Positions 1-13,400 of a DNA stretch of 64,000 nucleotides are shown here, in pieces. Position numbers and translations under genes: made by a program. Positions within the stretch are counted from its first letter, which is position 1, and every line of letters starts with the position of its first letter. The notes beneath the pieces are model-generated. The model worked only from the letters and a program-made list of their open reading frames with translations, was not told the origin of the DNA and did no database searches. The stretch is from Helopsaltes ochotensis (Eukaryota > Chordata > Aves > Passeriformes > Locustellidae): positions 485,380-549,379 of the forward strand of contig VXBM01000543.1 in the NCBI GenBank assembly GCA_013400155.1, read 5' to 3'.

Positions 1-1305
1 TCTGAATCTCAAAGTGATAACTAACTAAATTATAATTTCCAGATATACGTTTTTGACTTCTTGCAGAAAAAATTACACAGAAGTAATTCCTTACATGGGT
101 ATCCAAATTCATTTATCTAATTTACATACACAGTACTTACATAATACACTGGACAGTCAACCATCTTGTTAATGTTTTCAACTACACAGCAATTTGCCTA
201 CAACACCTTTCTCATCAACAGATGCATAAAGGAAGCATCAGAAACCAAATCAGATTTTGCATCATTCTGGAATCTACATTGCTACTGATGGCCGAGGATT
301 TTGAACATCAACAAACCAGAATAGCAGCAGCAGATGTTTGAGAGCTCTTTGGTTTCATGTTTTCTTCTAAAAGTTCAGTGGGTCATCATTTAGATTGATA
401 ACGTATTCTCAATTTTTAGTAATATTGTATTTACATGAAAATCACTAAGTAAATTGCAATTTGTGTGGAAACTAGCATAAATGATTTTTGTCCTTAATTT
501 GAATATACAAACCTTTGCATTGGTACAGAATAATACAGAAAAATTTTCTTACAAAGAATAAACTATAAAAAATAGTGTTATCATTCATTTGGCATTATAT
601 GTAGGTTGTGTTAACTGCTACAGGAGCATCAGTCTTTGAAATGTATATCTATAGCTAGCTCTATCTTATTTTATTACTATAAGCTACCTGCAAACTTAAA
701 TTCTTATTTCAAACAATAATGCATAAAACAACATCTCCCCAATTTCTACTCTGTGTTCTAGCAGTCACACAACTGAACAACTTGCAAATGCATGCTCATA
801 ACTCTTAATCACACTTCCTGAGGGCCCTAGACAATATTAAATATGCATCAGTAGACACATCTTTGGTGAGTATTTACATATATTTTATACACTGAAGGCC
901 TGATTTTACTTTGTGTGATGGTTTGGGCATCTGAAAGCAACTGGGCCCTCTGAGACTTTAAACCCAGGAGAGTAAGACCAAAAGTGGCTTCCAGTAACCT
1001 GACAGGCTCAGTGCTCATATCTCTAATGTGTCTAGAAGTTGGGTTTTTAAAAAATTTTTCTTTGGTAAACATCAAAAATATTCTCCAGTAGAAATATAGA
1101 ATATTTATTTTATTAGAATTTATAACAAATACTAACAAAATGGAAAAGAGGAGAAAGCCCTTCACCAAATGACAATGGGAACAGAATGTGCATGTACACG
1201 TGGTTATTTTGATATAATGCTTTAGTGTATTATGTGTCAGAAAATGAGTCCGTAATGACATTTTCTTAGACTGCAAAATCCTGTATTTAAATGCTGCAGT
1301 AGCAA
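1..1305 (-). other. JAKMIP1: 3' UTR of the read-through isoform / intron 10 of the standard form
   Basis: AT-rich sequence without recognisable coding potential. It would be 3' UTR if the read-through terminus is used and intron otherwise. It contains poly(A) hexamers (1104-1114, 670-675). The 142-codon open frame at 848-1276 on the minus strand looks random. Confidence 0.55.
1104..1114 (-). terminator. Two overlapping poly(A) signals after the read-through stop
   Basis: The minus strand reads AATAAAATAAAT, two overlapping AATAAA hexamers about 192-202 bases beyond the TAA of the alternative terminus. A T/G-rich stretch (TTTTTGATGTTT) follows on the same strand. A further AATAAA sits at 670-675. 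AATAAA is common by chance in AT-rich DNA, so the placement counts more than the motif. Confidence 0.45.
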
Positions 1306-1416
1306 TTAAGCTGCATCATTCACACCAACACACCAGTAAGCAGCGAAGATGGCAAGGGCACCACTGCATGCAACGGAGAACATGATGTGGTAGAGGACAT
1401 TAAGAGAGCCTTTTAC
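1306..1416 (-). CDS. JAKMIP1: Alternative JAKMIP1 C-terminus: read-through of the exon 10 donor into a membrane-like tail
   Basis: If the exon 10 donor is not used, the frame stays open for 36 more codons and ends at TAA 1306-1308. The added residues contain a roughly 25-residue hydrophobic run, LNVLYHIMFSVACSGALAIF then AAYWCVGV, close to the very C-terminus (NDAA), which is the layout of a tail anchor. The 111 bases are clearly richer in G+C, with many codons ending in C, than the AT-rich DNA right after the stop. Tandem AATAAA signals follow about 192 bases downstream. I infer a 584-residue isoform ending by intronic polyadenylation. The hydrophobic tail is seen; expression is not shown, and I cannot check whether it is already annotated. 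Confidence 0.55.
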   Translation of the reverse strand, partial: VKGSLNVLYHIMFSVACSGALAIFAAYWCVGVNDAA

Positions 1417-4400
1417 CTGTCCTTTCTCCATTAGAGCTTTCTCCAGGTCCTCAATTTTTGCCTGACACCGGAGAAGATCAGCTTGCAGTTGTTCACGAGT
1501 CTGAGGGGAAGGGAGAAATCAAAAGTAAATACATTTCCTACTATTCTATGGGCTGTGCTGTCAGCTTTTAATGTTTTTCATTAAAATAGCTGCTTTTGTG
1601 TTATAAAATGTTTGAAGCTGCCAGTTTAATAGGATTTTTCTTTCCTAACCTAAAGAGATGTTAACATCTCATATTCAGTGACAAAGCTTTTTACTAGGAG
1701 AAGAAAAAAAAAATTAGAAACTGAAAGAGCTCTAAGAAGCTATTCACAAGCTTTAGCAGTTCAAGGCAATTGGGGAAAAAGGGCCAAGGGAGAAAGTGAA
1801 TTGCAGTAAGCACTGAAAAAGGCCTTTAGGTAAATGAAATATATAGACCCAAAGCAACTTACATATCCCATTAACAGCATATGCTGGTCAGTTTTCCTCA
1901 CTTAGACTATTATTACACTCACCACTACCCTACAATGGGTATTACCCACTAAGTCCAGCAATGCCCTAAAAGGGACTGAATCATACAAGGTACTGAACAA
2001 AAAAGGATATAAAGGATATAAAACAAAGCATGTTTCTGAAGACCTTCAGCCATTGAGGCTCCTTAAGCTACCTTAAGCTAAGTACTTTCCCACCCCGTTT
2101 CAGGTACTTTTTCACCCAAGCAGTTTATATATTCCTACAAGGATTTTTTTCTCTGCATCTTTGCATCCTTACTTACCTTAAGCCTAATCTAAAAGTAATA
2201 GGAATTGTTCATCCCACCAAAATAAACCATTCAAAAAGCTACTTTCTGACTCACTCAAGGGATGGATTTGCAAGGATGTGCCAAAAAAACCAGAATGCCA
2301 TTAAAAAGCAGTAATTTCCAATGCTACAAAAAAGTACAGTCTGTAAATGCCTACAAAATAAAATTTAAAATAGCCCATGAAGGCAAAGAGAATACATAAT
2401 GGTGTCTCATAATTGGCATGACTGCCCCTGAAATCCTTTTTTAATTGTAGATGGAGTTATGCCCCTTATCCTAATTCTATCTTGAAAAGTGATCTTCAAA
2501 GTCTTTATAGCTTTCCTTGGCTGAGTGTCCTACTTAAAAGGAGAGTGTCAAAACTGACTAGGCTTTTGTAAGATGCTAAGAACTCTAATAAATAAAGCTA
2601 CAAAGCAGTAATGCTACTATTATAAGACCTATATTTCACATGAAAAAATAAAAAAGAAGTGTAGGTTGGTTGCGTCCTTTCCCACCATTAATTTTTAAAC
2701 ACATTAAAATCTTTGTCCTTCTGCATTCTTAGCAACACACTGCAGTGGCACGGTACAGTGAAGGCCACATGTAGCAAGGCAGTAATGTAGTAATTCACAG
2801 TATTCAATGTTTCTCCATTTTTGGGGTTTGGGGAAGTTGTAGAGGGAAGCAGGTCAGGGTTTTTTAAACTGGAAACTCATATGCAACTTGGTGTTCATCA
2901 GGAGCCCCTACTTCCTGCTATGCAAAACTGCTTTCCAGAGCCAGAACCAAGATCCAGGTCAGATTTTTGATTCAGATATATTTTTAATATACTCGTATGA
3001 TGGAAGTACCTAAGTATTTGTAAAACCCTATCCTGTGATTCATTTAAAATCCATCATGTCACTATCCAAACTGCAGATTCAAATGGGTTATCACTCTCAT
3101 AGCATAGAAATCTTTAATATATTATACATGCTAGAATAAAGTATAATGACATCTTTGTTCTGATTGCCCCAGATAAATCTAAATTATCAACTTACTTACG
3201 ATATCCTCTAATTCTCAAAAACATTGGGCTTTGCATTTCACTGACCTGCAAAGATACCTCCTGCTATTACAAATTGTTTCAGCTTTTTCTATTATTTCAG
3301 AGTTAAAAGAATTTCAGTCAAAAAATTACCCTTGCTTCTCTCTCTGCATCCAGGGTTCCACCAACTTGTTCTTGGAGCAATGCATATGCTCTTTGCAAAG
3401 CTTGATACTCTCTTGTTAGCTGGCAAAACCTGAGTTCAGCTTCTTCTTTAGGCGTGCTCTTAATGAAGAGGGGGGAAAAGTGGGTTTGTATAAATATATA
3501 TAATAATGGGTCTGTCTGTAAAGAAGACAGACTTGCAAACATAACAAGCAACACAACTCATACTAAGTCTCGAAGTTTAATAAAGGTATAAAATCCTAAA
3601 ACAAGTGGAAAAGAAAGGAAGGAAGGATGATGAGTAACTGTGTCTACCACACAATTTATGGACAGTGTAAGTTGCCATGTAAGACAGCAATGGACAGAAA
3701 TGGGAAAACTGTCTGGGGAAGGATGAGAGGAAACAGTTTTCTGCAACACTATCTTGGCAACTCCAGAGCCACAGGGGCTTCAGAAGGTATTTTTTCTGTT
3801 TCTCATGCAGTCCATCCTTTCCTCCTTACACTTTTTCTCTACAATGCCAAGGTAAACCACACTGACACAGAACTTATATTCCAAAAGCTACAAGACATTT
3901 TCTTAAGTTTATTCTTTCAGTACAAAGTATTTCAAAGTCTTTATTTTCCTTGAAATTTGAGCCACTAACTTTAACACTTAAAAGGTCTTTCTTATACTGC
4001 TGAGGACAAGATATGTCCTTTGCTTTAATTAATTTTTGCTCCAAGAACTTGAGTTCTAAGGAAAAGAGATTACAATATTATTAGATAATAAACCTAGGAA
4101 AAAAGGAAGCTTCCTCTGACTGAGGAGTATTAGGCAGAAGTTAGTGAAGAAGAAACAAAGATGAGAAAGAGCATCTAATTCGTGCTTTGTGCTCACGCAC
4201 GCAATCTTCCAAAGTAGGCCAGCAGCACTGTACATCACAGAGCTGAGACAAAACATGCCACTGGTATTTACTACCTATGATCATTTAAGCCTTCATGAAT
4301 TGCAAAGAAAGAAAATCCTGATTGTATCAAAACAGTCAAATAAATTATAAGGTTGAAAGACAAACTATTGTCTAGTAAGTACTGACTTTTGGCAAAGCCA

Positions 4401-7400
4401 CGAGCTTATTCATTTTCTTTTGACTAATAAGAAAGAGTTTGAGGAAAAAATTATTTCTCAGCCCAATATCTGCCAAATATGGCAGGCAGAATATTATCTT
4501 ATTAAATTTATTGCCAAGTGTGTAAGTCAACAGACTTGAAAAAAACCAAAGAAATTCTCTGCCAAATCTTTCACAGTTCATGTGGTACAATAGCTGAAAG
4601 TTTGTATTTATACCACAAGAAGTAGAAAGAAGAATGAATCAATTGCCACTTACATCTTCCAAATCTTCTTCTGGTGTTGCTGGTGTCCTGTCTGTTTTAT
4701 CTGTGTTGTATGAAGTTACAGATGAAGTTTCCGAATCAACAGATTCTTCATCAAATCCAAAAAATGTCTCCACAACATGCCTCTGAAAAATTAGGTTTTT
4801 TAGTTACTAGAAAACAGATGAAAAGCCCCAATGATCCAGTAAGCAGTAACCAAGGTGTTCTCTGACGATTATTTTAGTATTTAGGAATCAAGAAAGGTTC
4901 CAGAGCAAACTCTTGTTCTCTGATTAAATAAGTTACTTTTTCAACATCATTTGTGGAAGAACCTCCAAGAACAGAACTGGACACAGAACAGAGATGAGGT
5001 AAATACCAAAAGAATAATGCTTTAGCAAAACTATAAAACCTAGTTACCAAAATCACACAAGTCCTTACAAGATTCACAGTAGAGAAATCTAGTTTCTATT
5101 CATAAAAAAGTAAGCCAACACAATGCAACATATAAGATGCGCAACCAAAAGGAAAAAGTATTCTGGAGACCAATGTGGAACAAATTTAATTGCTCATACT
5201 AATTGCAAAAAGAAAACAAACAAAGAAACAAACAAAACAATTTTGGAAAACCCTACTTAAAAGTATAAATTAATGCTTACCATTTATTTTTTCAAGATCA
5301 TCATTCGCCTTTTTTTTTTTTCAAAAAGTTTGGTCCAATACTATGTCTAACCAAAAAGATGTCTAGGAAAAAGCAGCACTGCACTGCAGATTTAAAAGTT
5401 TTACACAAAACTACCAATTAAATGCATGCTTAGAGAAAATTAGTAGCTAGTGGAAATGAGTACAATATCAATTGTGAAAAATGTGATTTTTTTATATAAA
5501 CATAGTCATAGAAAGCAGCAAATTTCCATGGAAATTCAACTGTTAAAAAATTTGTTCATAAATTTAACTAGAAAAAAAGCTTTTTAACTGCTTTCCAATC
5601 AACAGAAAGCATAACTTCTTACACAACCCAATTATTTTAATAATCCAACACAATTTCAGAGAAGCAAGAAAACAATATTTTTTAAAAGAGTGTTGCTGAA
5701 AAATGGATTCAGGTTATGAAGCAGCCTAGACAGAGAGGGTAGGGTAGAGAGGTGGCTGTACAAAGATGAAGAAAGATCTCTCTATGTTTTGCCACTGCTT
5801 GATACTGAAGAACAGCTCTTGATGTTATAGTTTGCTGTTTGGGTTTTTTTCAAATATGTATCAGAGATTGTATCTATAAGAAGATAATAGTTAATTCATT
5901 AAAATAGCCACAAGGATTAAAAAAGTTATCAGTTGTTATTAATTCCAAACATCGTGAATCTGTAATTTCAGCAAAGCTAAACTGCCTGAGCGGAATTGTG
6001 ATCTACCAATTAAATTCAAGATACTGACAGGCTTTAGCTATCTCATGATGACTTCCAAATATTTACCTTTCCCTGCAGTTTTCCAGACTTACCTAGCCTT
6101 AGAGATTTTTCCAGTATATCTCTATAAGTATGGTCTTCTCACAAAGCCCTGTGATGGTCACTATATTTTTTTGGTTCAGCAAAGCTCTCATCAAAGGTCA
6201 AAATACTCTCTCTTGATTTAAGGGGTACCAAAAAACCAAGCTTGTAGGTGTGACTTTTGGCTTGCATGCATGACACCAGGTGCTCCATTTGCAGTCTGCA
6301 GCCCTGGTCACCACCTGGTCACAGCCTCACCATTCATAAGATGAACAAGTCCATAATAGTTTCACAGTACAGCTAATTCCACTCAAAATGCCAAAGACAG
6401 CTCCAAGGTCATGTCCTGAATCACTCAACTGCTTCACTTCAGATGAGTCCTTCAAACAGTACTTAAAAATTTTCATTCAAAAACCGAAAAAGCCGTATCT
6501 TTTCTAAACAGACTACATTTATCCATATGCACGTGGATAAATATGATGCAGCACAAAAGGCAAAGAGTTTCCAAACAACCTTGAGGAACAACTTTCCTTT
6601 TGCAAACTACTAGACCACTACTTTGTGAATTCATAAGATCACAGTTGTAGTGCTACAGTGCTGGAAAGACATCACTCTTTCCTCACTTGTTCAGGAAGCA
6701 CTGTGATCTTTCACCACGCAGAGCTATGTCCAAGGTGCTTAAGACAAACAGTTCCCTGGGATAATTTAATCCTTTCCTCCAGCATTCACCAGTTCACCTT
6801 TCCACCCTACTTTACAAAACAAAGGGCACACGAATAGGTTTAAGCTCTATTCTAAAAATACAAAGACTTATCCAGACAGGTAATGTATTTACTCGAATTA
6901 AAACCATTTCCGACTTCTCTTTCATAAGTACAAAGGTTTACCACAAACAACAAGGGCTAATTAGTCCTTGGGAGATGGCCTATCCAGCTTTTCTCCCCCA
7001 CTGAACACAGTTGCAGCTACAACCACAGTAACAGTAGTACTACAAATAAATATTGGTAGTTGAAAATAGGGCTAAAGAAATGGTGCTACTTCAAGTTGTA
7101 AGGAAGACAAATTTACAATTTGAGTAGCCAGCTCAACTCCAACTTTCCTGACTCCAAACTCTCCTGCAGGTACAGTTTCACAAACAAGAAGGTACATTTT
7201 ATGGAGGTAAAGAAGATGGTGGCACATAAAGTGTCAAGTCTTGACTATGAAAAGGCTGGCAGCAGGGACTTCTAAATGACGGAGAACAATCTCTAATTTA
7301 TTATCATATGGCACAGAGATCACAGTACCACAAGGGTCAGCAGAAGTTTAGTTAGAAGTGACAATAAAATCTACCATACTATGGGATTTTTCCCTCCATC

Positions 7401-10400
7401 TCTGCTGTACAGTCACTTTTAGGTAATTCAGGTCAAATATGTGTCCTCCTTTAATCCTGCATGCACACACCCACCCATGCCATTTCAAGAAATGAAAACA
7501 AATTAGCAAAACAATAGTGATTTTGATTTTAAATAAAGGTATAAAGGCTGGAGAAAATACTTAAAGCAATGTCAGTTTTGTGAAAAATGCTACCTGCATT
7601 TAAACATTTCACTTGCAGCAAACATAGGGAAAAAATATGCATATATCAATAAATAAACCACTTAATTATTAGATGTGAGGGAATTCTGAAAAAAAATTAG
7701 TATTTCCCATCACACTAAAAAACCCCAACACCTAAAGGAGAGTTAAAAGTCAAAAACTTTAAAATGTTATAAAGACTGCCTGTAATTTGGAGTTACAAGT
7801 GAACTATTTATTTTTAAGACTCCTTCCATTTTAAAAAAAGCTTTATCATTTTGTGGAGCAGATACGTTTTCCATAGCAATAGAGATAAATTATTTAATTA
7901 TTGTATATTACCTGCATATTTATGAATTGCTTCATGACATAATTACAAAATAGTCAGTTTAACTGTTGATCATCTAGTATCTGAAACAATCAACTAAAAG
8001 AACTGATTCACAGCAAAACCAAAACAAATTAATTCACAAGGGAACAGCTGTAAAGAGAGAAAAAAAAATACTCAAAGAAAGACATGATTCATAAAGTTGT
8101 TGATAAACACTGTAATAAATAATAAAGCATCAATAAATATATCAACTCCATGGGAGATTCCACACATGGCTCAAAAGATGAACCACAATGGCTTCTGAAA
8201 AGTTTACAGACATGCAAAAAAACCACTGGATTTTTGTGACTATATAAACTATGTTTATTCAAGTTTAATTCAAACTTCTTTATTTAAATGGGAACATTCT
8301 GAATTAACAACTTAGAGATTCCTTTGTATTTGTTTGCACATTTCTTATTTCTAAATCACAGCCTCTTAACTGAGAAAACAGTCATGTCAATTGCTGAAAA
8401 ATTCTGATTTGAATTCTAATTTCCACTGACTACTTCCATACATTTAATAGCAAGCATTTTTCATGTGGATTTATAGCAATGCTTTCACATAATTTTAAAG
8501 TAAAATTATGTATTAGGTCTTTATAACTCAAGTATTAATGCTTCTACTGAAGTATGGTGCTCAGTAAACATCAAAGTTTAGAATACTATAAATCAAATTG
8601 ACACGTAAGCTACATTATATGCAAATTTCAATGTAATCTGATTTCTCTGCTGCTAAAGTAGTTTCATTTTACATTTAAAGATCTCATTTTAAGGGACTTA
8701 ATCGAACATGATGAAAATGATCCAAGATATATCTCCTTGTAATGCATTAGTAACTTCTTACCTTCATGCTTATATGTCATTTCTTGGCAGCCAGAAAAAT
8801 ACAGGCACACCAAAGCACAGAGGCAGAGAAAAAAAGAAAAATATAAAACAAGAAATATGAACTCCATCACACCAGTGTGCAGGCTTTCCACTACTGCAAA
8901 TACAGTTCATTTATTAAAGTTTAAAAAAAGGCACAATCCATAGAGTCCTGCAGTTACCAAATAAGCTGGGTAAATATGTCTTACTTTCAAATGCATGACT
9001 CCATCCATCATGGAATGAATGTAACTCCAGTCCACATGTCAAAAATAAACAAAATATTAAAAAATACAGCTTCTGAAGCTTCTGGATTATTTCAAAACAA
9101 AAACTGAAATAAAAATATTTTTAAAGTACCTTGGAAAAATCAGGTGCCTGCCTATATAGAGTCACTACATCACTCCTCTAAAGACCTTGCAAGCACAGAG
9201 GTTATAAAGCCCATCCCACTAGCCTGCTCCTTTCCTCAGGAGCATTGTTCCATGGACTCCGATGCTCCTTGGGAATTAAGAGAGTGCTCAGGGAAAGCTA
9301 CAGTAGCAACAGTAACCTAGTGCGCCTACAGAGCTCCAGAAATAACACTCATCTCTAATTAAAAAAACAAAAAATATAAAATTTTCAAAAGCTTCTCAGC
9401 TGAACTGATGTTCCAGGCTGTAAAGGCTACTGGCAGATCATTCACACAAGATGTCTCAAAGATGGAGAAAGGCATTCCATGGATTCTGTTCCAGATCACA
9501 CAAACAATTTTCAGGAAAATTCCCATTAGAAAACAACAACAGACTCACTAGAAAACCACCAAGGACTCTCTGCAGTCAGACCATCTCAGGAATGAAGCAA
9601 GCTGGAGTGTAAAAGCACCCATTTAGAAAAATCTGCAACAGATGAGTGTAAATCTTCACCCTGTGCACCACTGTTCCTGGTTATTAGAACAAAAATGGAA
9701 TCATTCTATATCTTTCAGAATGAGCTTATCTGACCACTTTCATGAAACCCCATTCTCAGGAGTTATTTCCTCTTTCACTTTGTCACAAGGAATGGGACAC
9801 ATCTGGAAATGTGTCACTCCACCGGCCAAACTTAATTCACCGTGTTAATCCTAATTTTACAGTTAATAAACCTTGGAAAAGCAAAGCCAAAGACTTAGAT
9901 CAGCAATTTCTTTTTCCAAGTGTTTGGTTAGGACAGGTTAACACATCATTTCACTACTATTCTATACAGTTTATATCATCTGCATAAGATAAGAATCTTG
10001 CACAGATAATAGACAGAAATACACTTATGCTGTGCATGTCTATATAGAAAACAACTCATTTTTGACTGCCTTCATAGTCTGTGGAGAAAACAGGCAATTC
10101 TAGGACAGAACTCATATGTCCAATTTAGATACCTACTTCCAACCAGTTAAGTTACCACTTTGTCCAGAGCGAGATGTCTCTATCTCATGTCCATTACTGA
10201 CATCTAACCAACATTTGCAACACTTGGTTAAATAAATCCTACAATTTTCTTCTGGATTCCTGATATAGGCTGTAAAAACAGAGATGAAGAAGAGGGTAAA
10301 ATCCCAACTCATCTGAGTAAGCAACCTGCTCCACATAGACTGTTTAAATTAAAAAACTGTTGGAAAACTATGGGAAAAACAGCTTCCTTTGAGGACTTTT

Positions 10401-13400
10401 GACCTCACAGGACCACACAGGTGGCCTGTAAGGAAATCAGCCTGTATGCCAGGACTGGATTTTTAGAAGTTAACACCAACCGTGGTCAAACTGTCCGTCA
10501 ACACTGCATATAAATGTGAACAGTCTACAGGTTTATCCACTGGCAGGTAATGCCACAGTAGTATTATTGATTACTTCTTTCATTCCTTAAGGAATTAGCT
10601 GATTTAGAAAGTTTAAATACAGATATATATTAACAATAGGTTAACTATATTTATTAGTGTGTATATATGGTGTAACTACTGTAGTAAATATAATCCCATT
10701 CGCTCTTCTCTCACAACTTTTTTTTTCACTTGCTTTTGTTTTGCAGTCCTGCTCTTCCTTTGAGGAGATAGCATCACATAGAAGTTCAAATGGTCACTAA
10801 AGCCCATGAGCTAACAGACAGGGGATGGAATAATTTGTAGCAGAAATGTCTGCTACTGATTAATCTGTTCTTTCTGATGTATCTATCATGCCCTAAATAA
10901 GAAGCACACCCCTAATAACTCTGCTGCCCATATGCATACAATTCTTGCGATACACTCTGCAGAATTCCCTGTACTATAGTACTCCTAGCAAACAGAGAAT
11001 AGCATTGCCACAAAATATCTAATGGTATCATGCCCATTCTCTCACATGCTCATGTTTTTCAACTCCTGCTTTGGTAGATAAGGAAAAGAAGAAGAGACCA
11101 CAAAAGCATATAGGAAAGGTACAGACTTTACATAAGCTGAAGTTCTACTAACACAGAGCATTTTCAAGACATAAATGCATATTTATTGAAGTTTTCAGCC
11201 TACAGAAATTCTCATCACGTTACCAACACCTAAAAATTGACTCAACTAATTTTGTTTCATGAGAAACCTTACAGTTCAGCAAATGATTTTACACATTTGA
11301 CTTACAGTCAGGTAAAAGCTAATAATTAGAGAGAACTATAAAATGTACAATATAGGTTGCATACATATATATATTTACTTTTGCATTTTGTTTTTAAAAT
11401 TGCTCTCAAAACACAAATTTCCAGTTACACTACATCAACAAAGAATGGTTTACAGTTTCTGCAAGTATATTTGGCAGTATCTATTGTTACTTCTGATTTT
11501 TTTTTCTATGTAAAAGAAACATCATTATTAGAAACAGAATTTGAAGAAACTACCAGTGAAATAGTCCCAAAGGATAATTTTTTCAGAATATAGGCATTAG
11601 AGTGCAGAGCAATAAAAAAGCACCACCTGGAGGTTACCAGGAATAGACTAAGCAGAACATACTGACACAAGGCACCCATTTATGACAGAATATATCTTAA
11701 GTTACTATATAGATGATAATGATATCTCCACTCTTCATTTCCATTTTTTCCCTCTTACTCCATTTCCCACCTCCCACACACATGCTCCAGGCTGCTAATG
11801 TTCAACTTCACAAAAAACATTATTCAGCAAATTACTTTAAGCATGTTACAAGAAACTTTTAAGGGTACTTTCTGAAGCAAGACTTTTCAGGTTTTATAGT
11901 CTGAATTTTTGTCTTGAACCTTGTATTCTAGAGCAGAAAACATAGAGCATAACAGTTGGAATTGTCTTATATATCACATACAGAAATATTATTTCAGTAA
12001 CATCCCCATATGAATAATTCTTTAATTAATTGTGATTTAGCTCTATGTCAGAACAAGTAGTTTAAAGGGGGTATGTTCTTCAAAACAGACTGAATAGTTG
12101 TCTCCTTTGAAATTGTAGTTGTTTCAGGCCATTAAATCATTATGCCTCAAGCCACTTGAATATTTAAGTTACAGTGGCTCAAAGTGTAATTTTGTTGTTT
12201 ATTTAAAACAAACCCCAAAACAACATCACTTGTGTGAAGTACAAAACTCTTGAATTACCCTAAAAAATGAAGCACTCATCAGAGTATGCCAGAAGAATTA
12301 TATGAATTTTTCTCGGTAAGCAGAGCTTTAAATTCAGGCAGTATTTGAAAGAGGTGCTGTTCATAGCAACAGAAATGCATGAAAAACCCAAGGTTTGCTC
12401 ACCTTTGGAGGCTTCAGACTTTTCCTCCTCTGTTTTTTAGACCGCAATAACCGTTCTCTTTCCTAGAAGGAAAGAGAACATTTTGGTATGGGTTTGTTTT
12501 AAAACCATACTTAGATATGTCTAACACAGAGAAATATCATAAACATTTTCTTTAAGCCTCTGGTAAAGCTAACACGACGTCTTTATCCTTTTGAGTAACA
12601 CCATGTTACACCACTGTACTGCAGCTTTATGCCTTTCACAAACCTTCAGCCATGTACTTCACGCATTTGATGGGAAGTTGGCAAGAAAGGGCTTTGTTAA
12701 ATACTGAGCACAGACTTCTGACAGTTCCTTTGACTCTTTTACCAAGAAGCTCACTATGGAAACAGAACTTCAGTGTTCAATCATCCCGAAGCAGCAGGTC
12801 GGTAGCCAGAAATTAGTCCAGTCTTAGTAATTAAAAACCATTATATCAGACATATTCTGATATACAAGCATGCATATGCAGATACAGTGTTACATCTGAC
12901 TTGTTCTTGTCGGGCAAAAGTCTCAAATCCAAAGGCACTCTCAGTCTGTGTCAACTTAGTCGCTGTCTTTTTTCTACTCCGGTTTTGGTGCAAGATCACA
13001 ATAAACTATATCATAACATGAGGAGGTCATGACTGGAAATGCAAGATTTATGTTCATCTAAATCCAAGAATACTGCCTTAAATTCCAAAGGAGAAGAGGA
13101 GGAAGAGAAGGTAAAAAAATGTGAAGAAGCAAGCAAAAAAACCCCAACAACACAGGAGGCAGGTGCTCTGTCTTCTTGCTTTTTTTCTGATTCTTTCCTT
13201 AGCTCTGCATCTTTGTTTGCAGCACCTCTATTTTTAAAAGACAGATTGCAGTTCCAAGTGCTTCTTTAGCAGTTATTGCTCACTGCATGGTATTAGTCAA
13301 TTCAGTTATTTGCTTTGCATTCAGTTCAGAAACTGGAAAAATAGGAAGCTCACAGTAGAAATCACAATAAAATTATTAGCACATTGTTCCAGAAAATAAG

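Noticed and set aside
848..1276. 142-codon minus-strand open frame
   Set aside because: It lies just after the alternative JAKMIP1 stop, has low-complexity composition and no family resemblance; likely chance in 3' UTR or intron.
3627..3953. 108-codon plus-strand frame between exons 8 and 9
   Set aside because: No similarity or coding signature; lies in intron and runs opposite to the gene.
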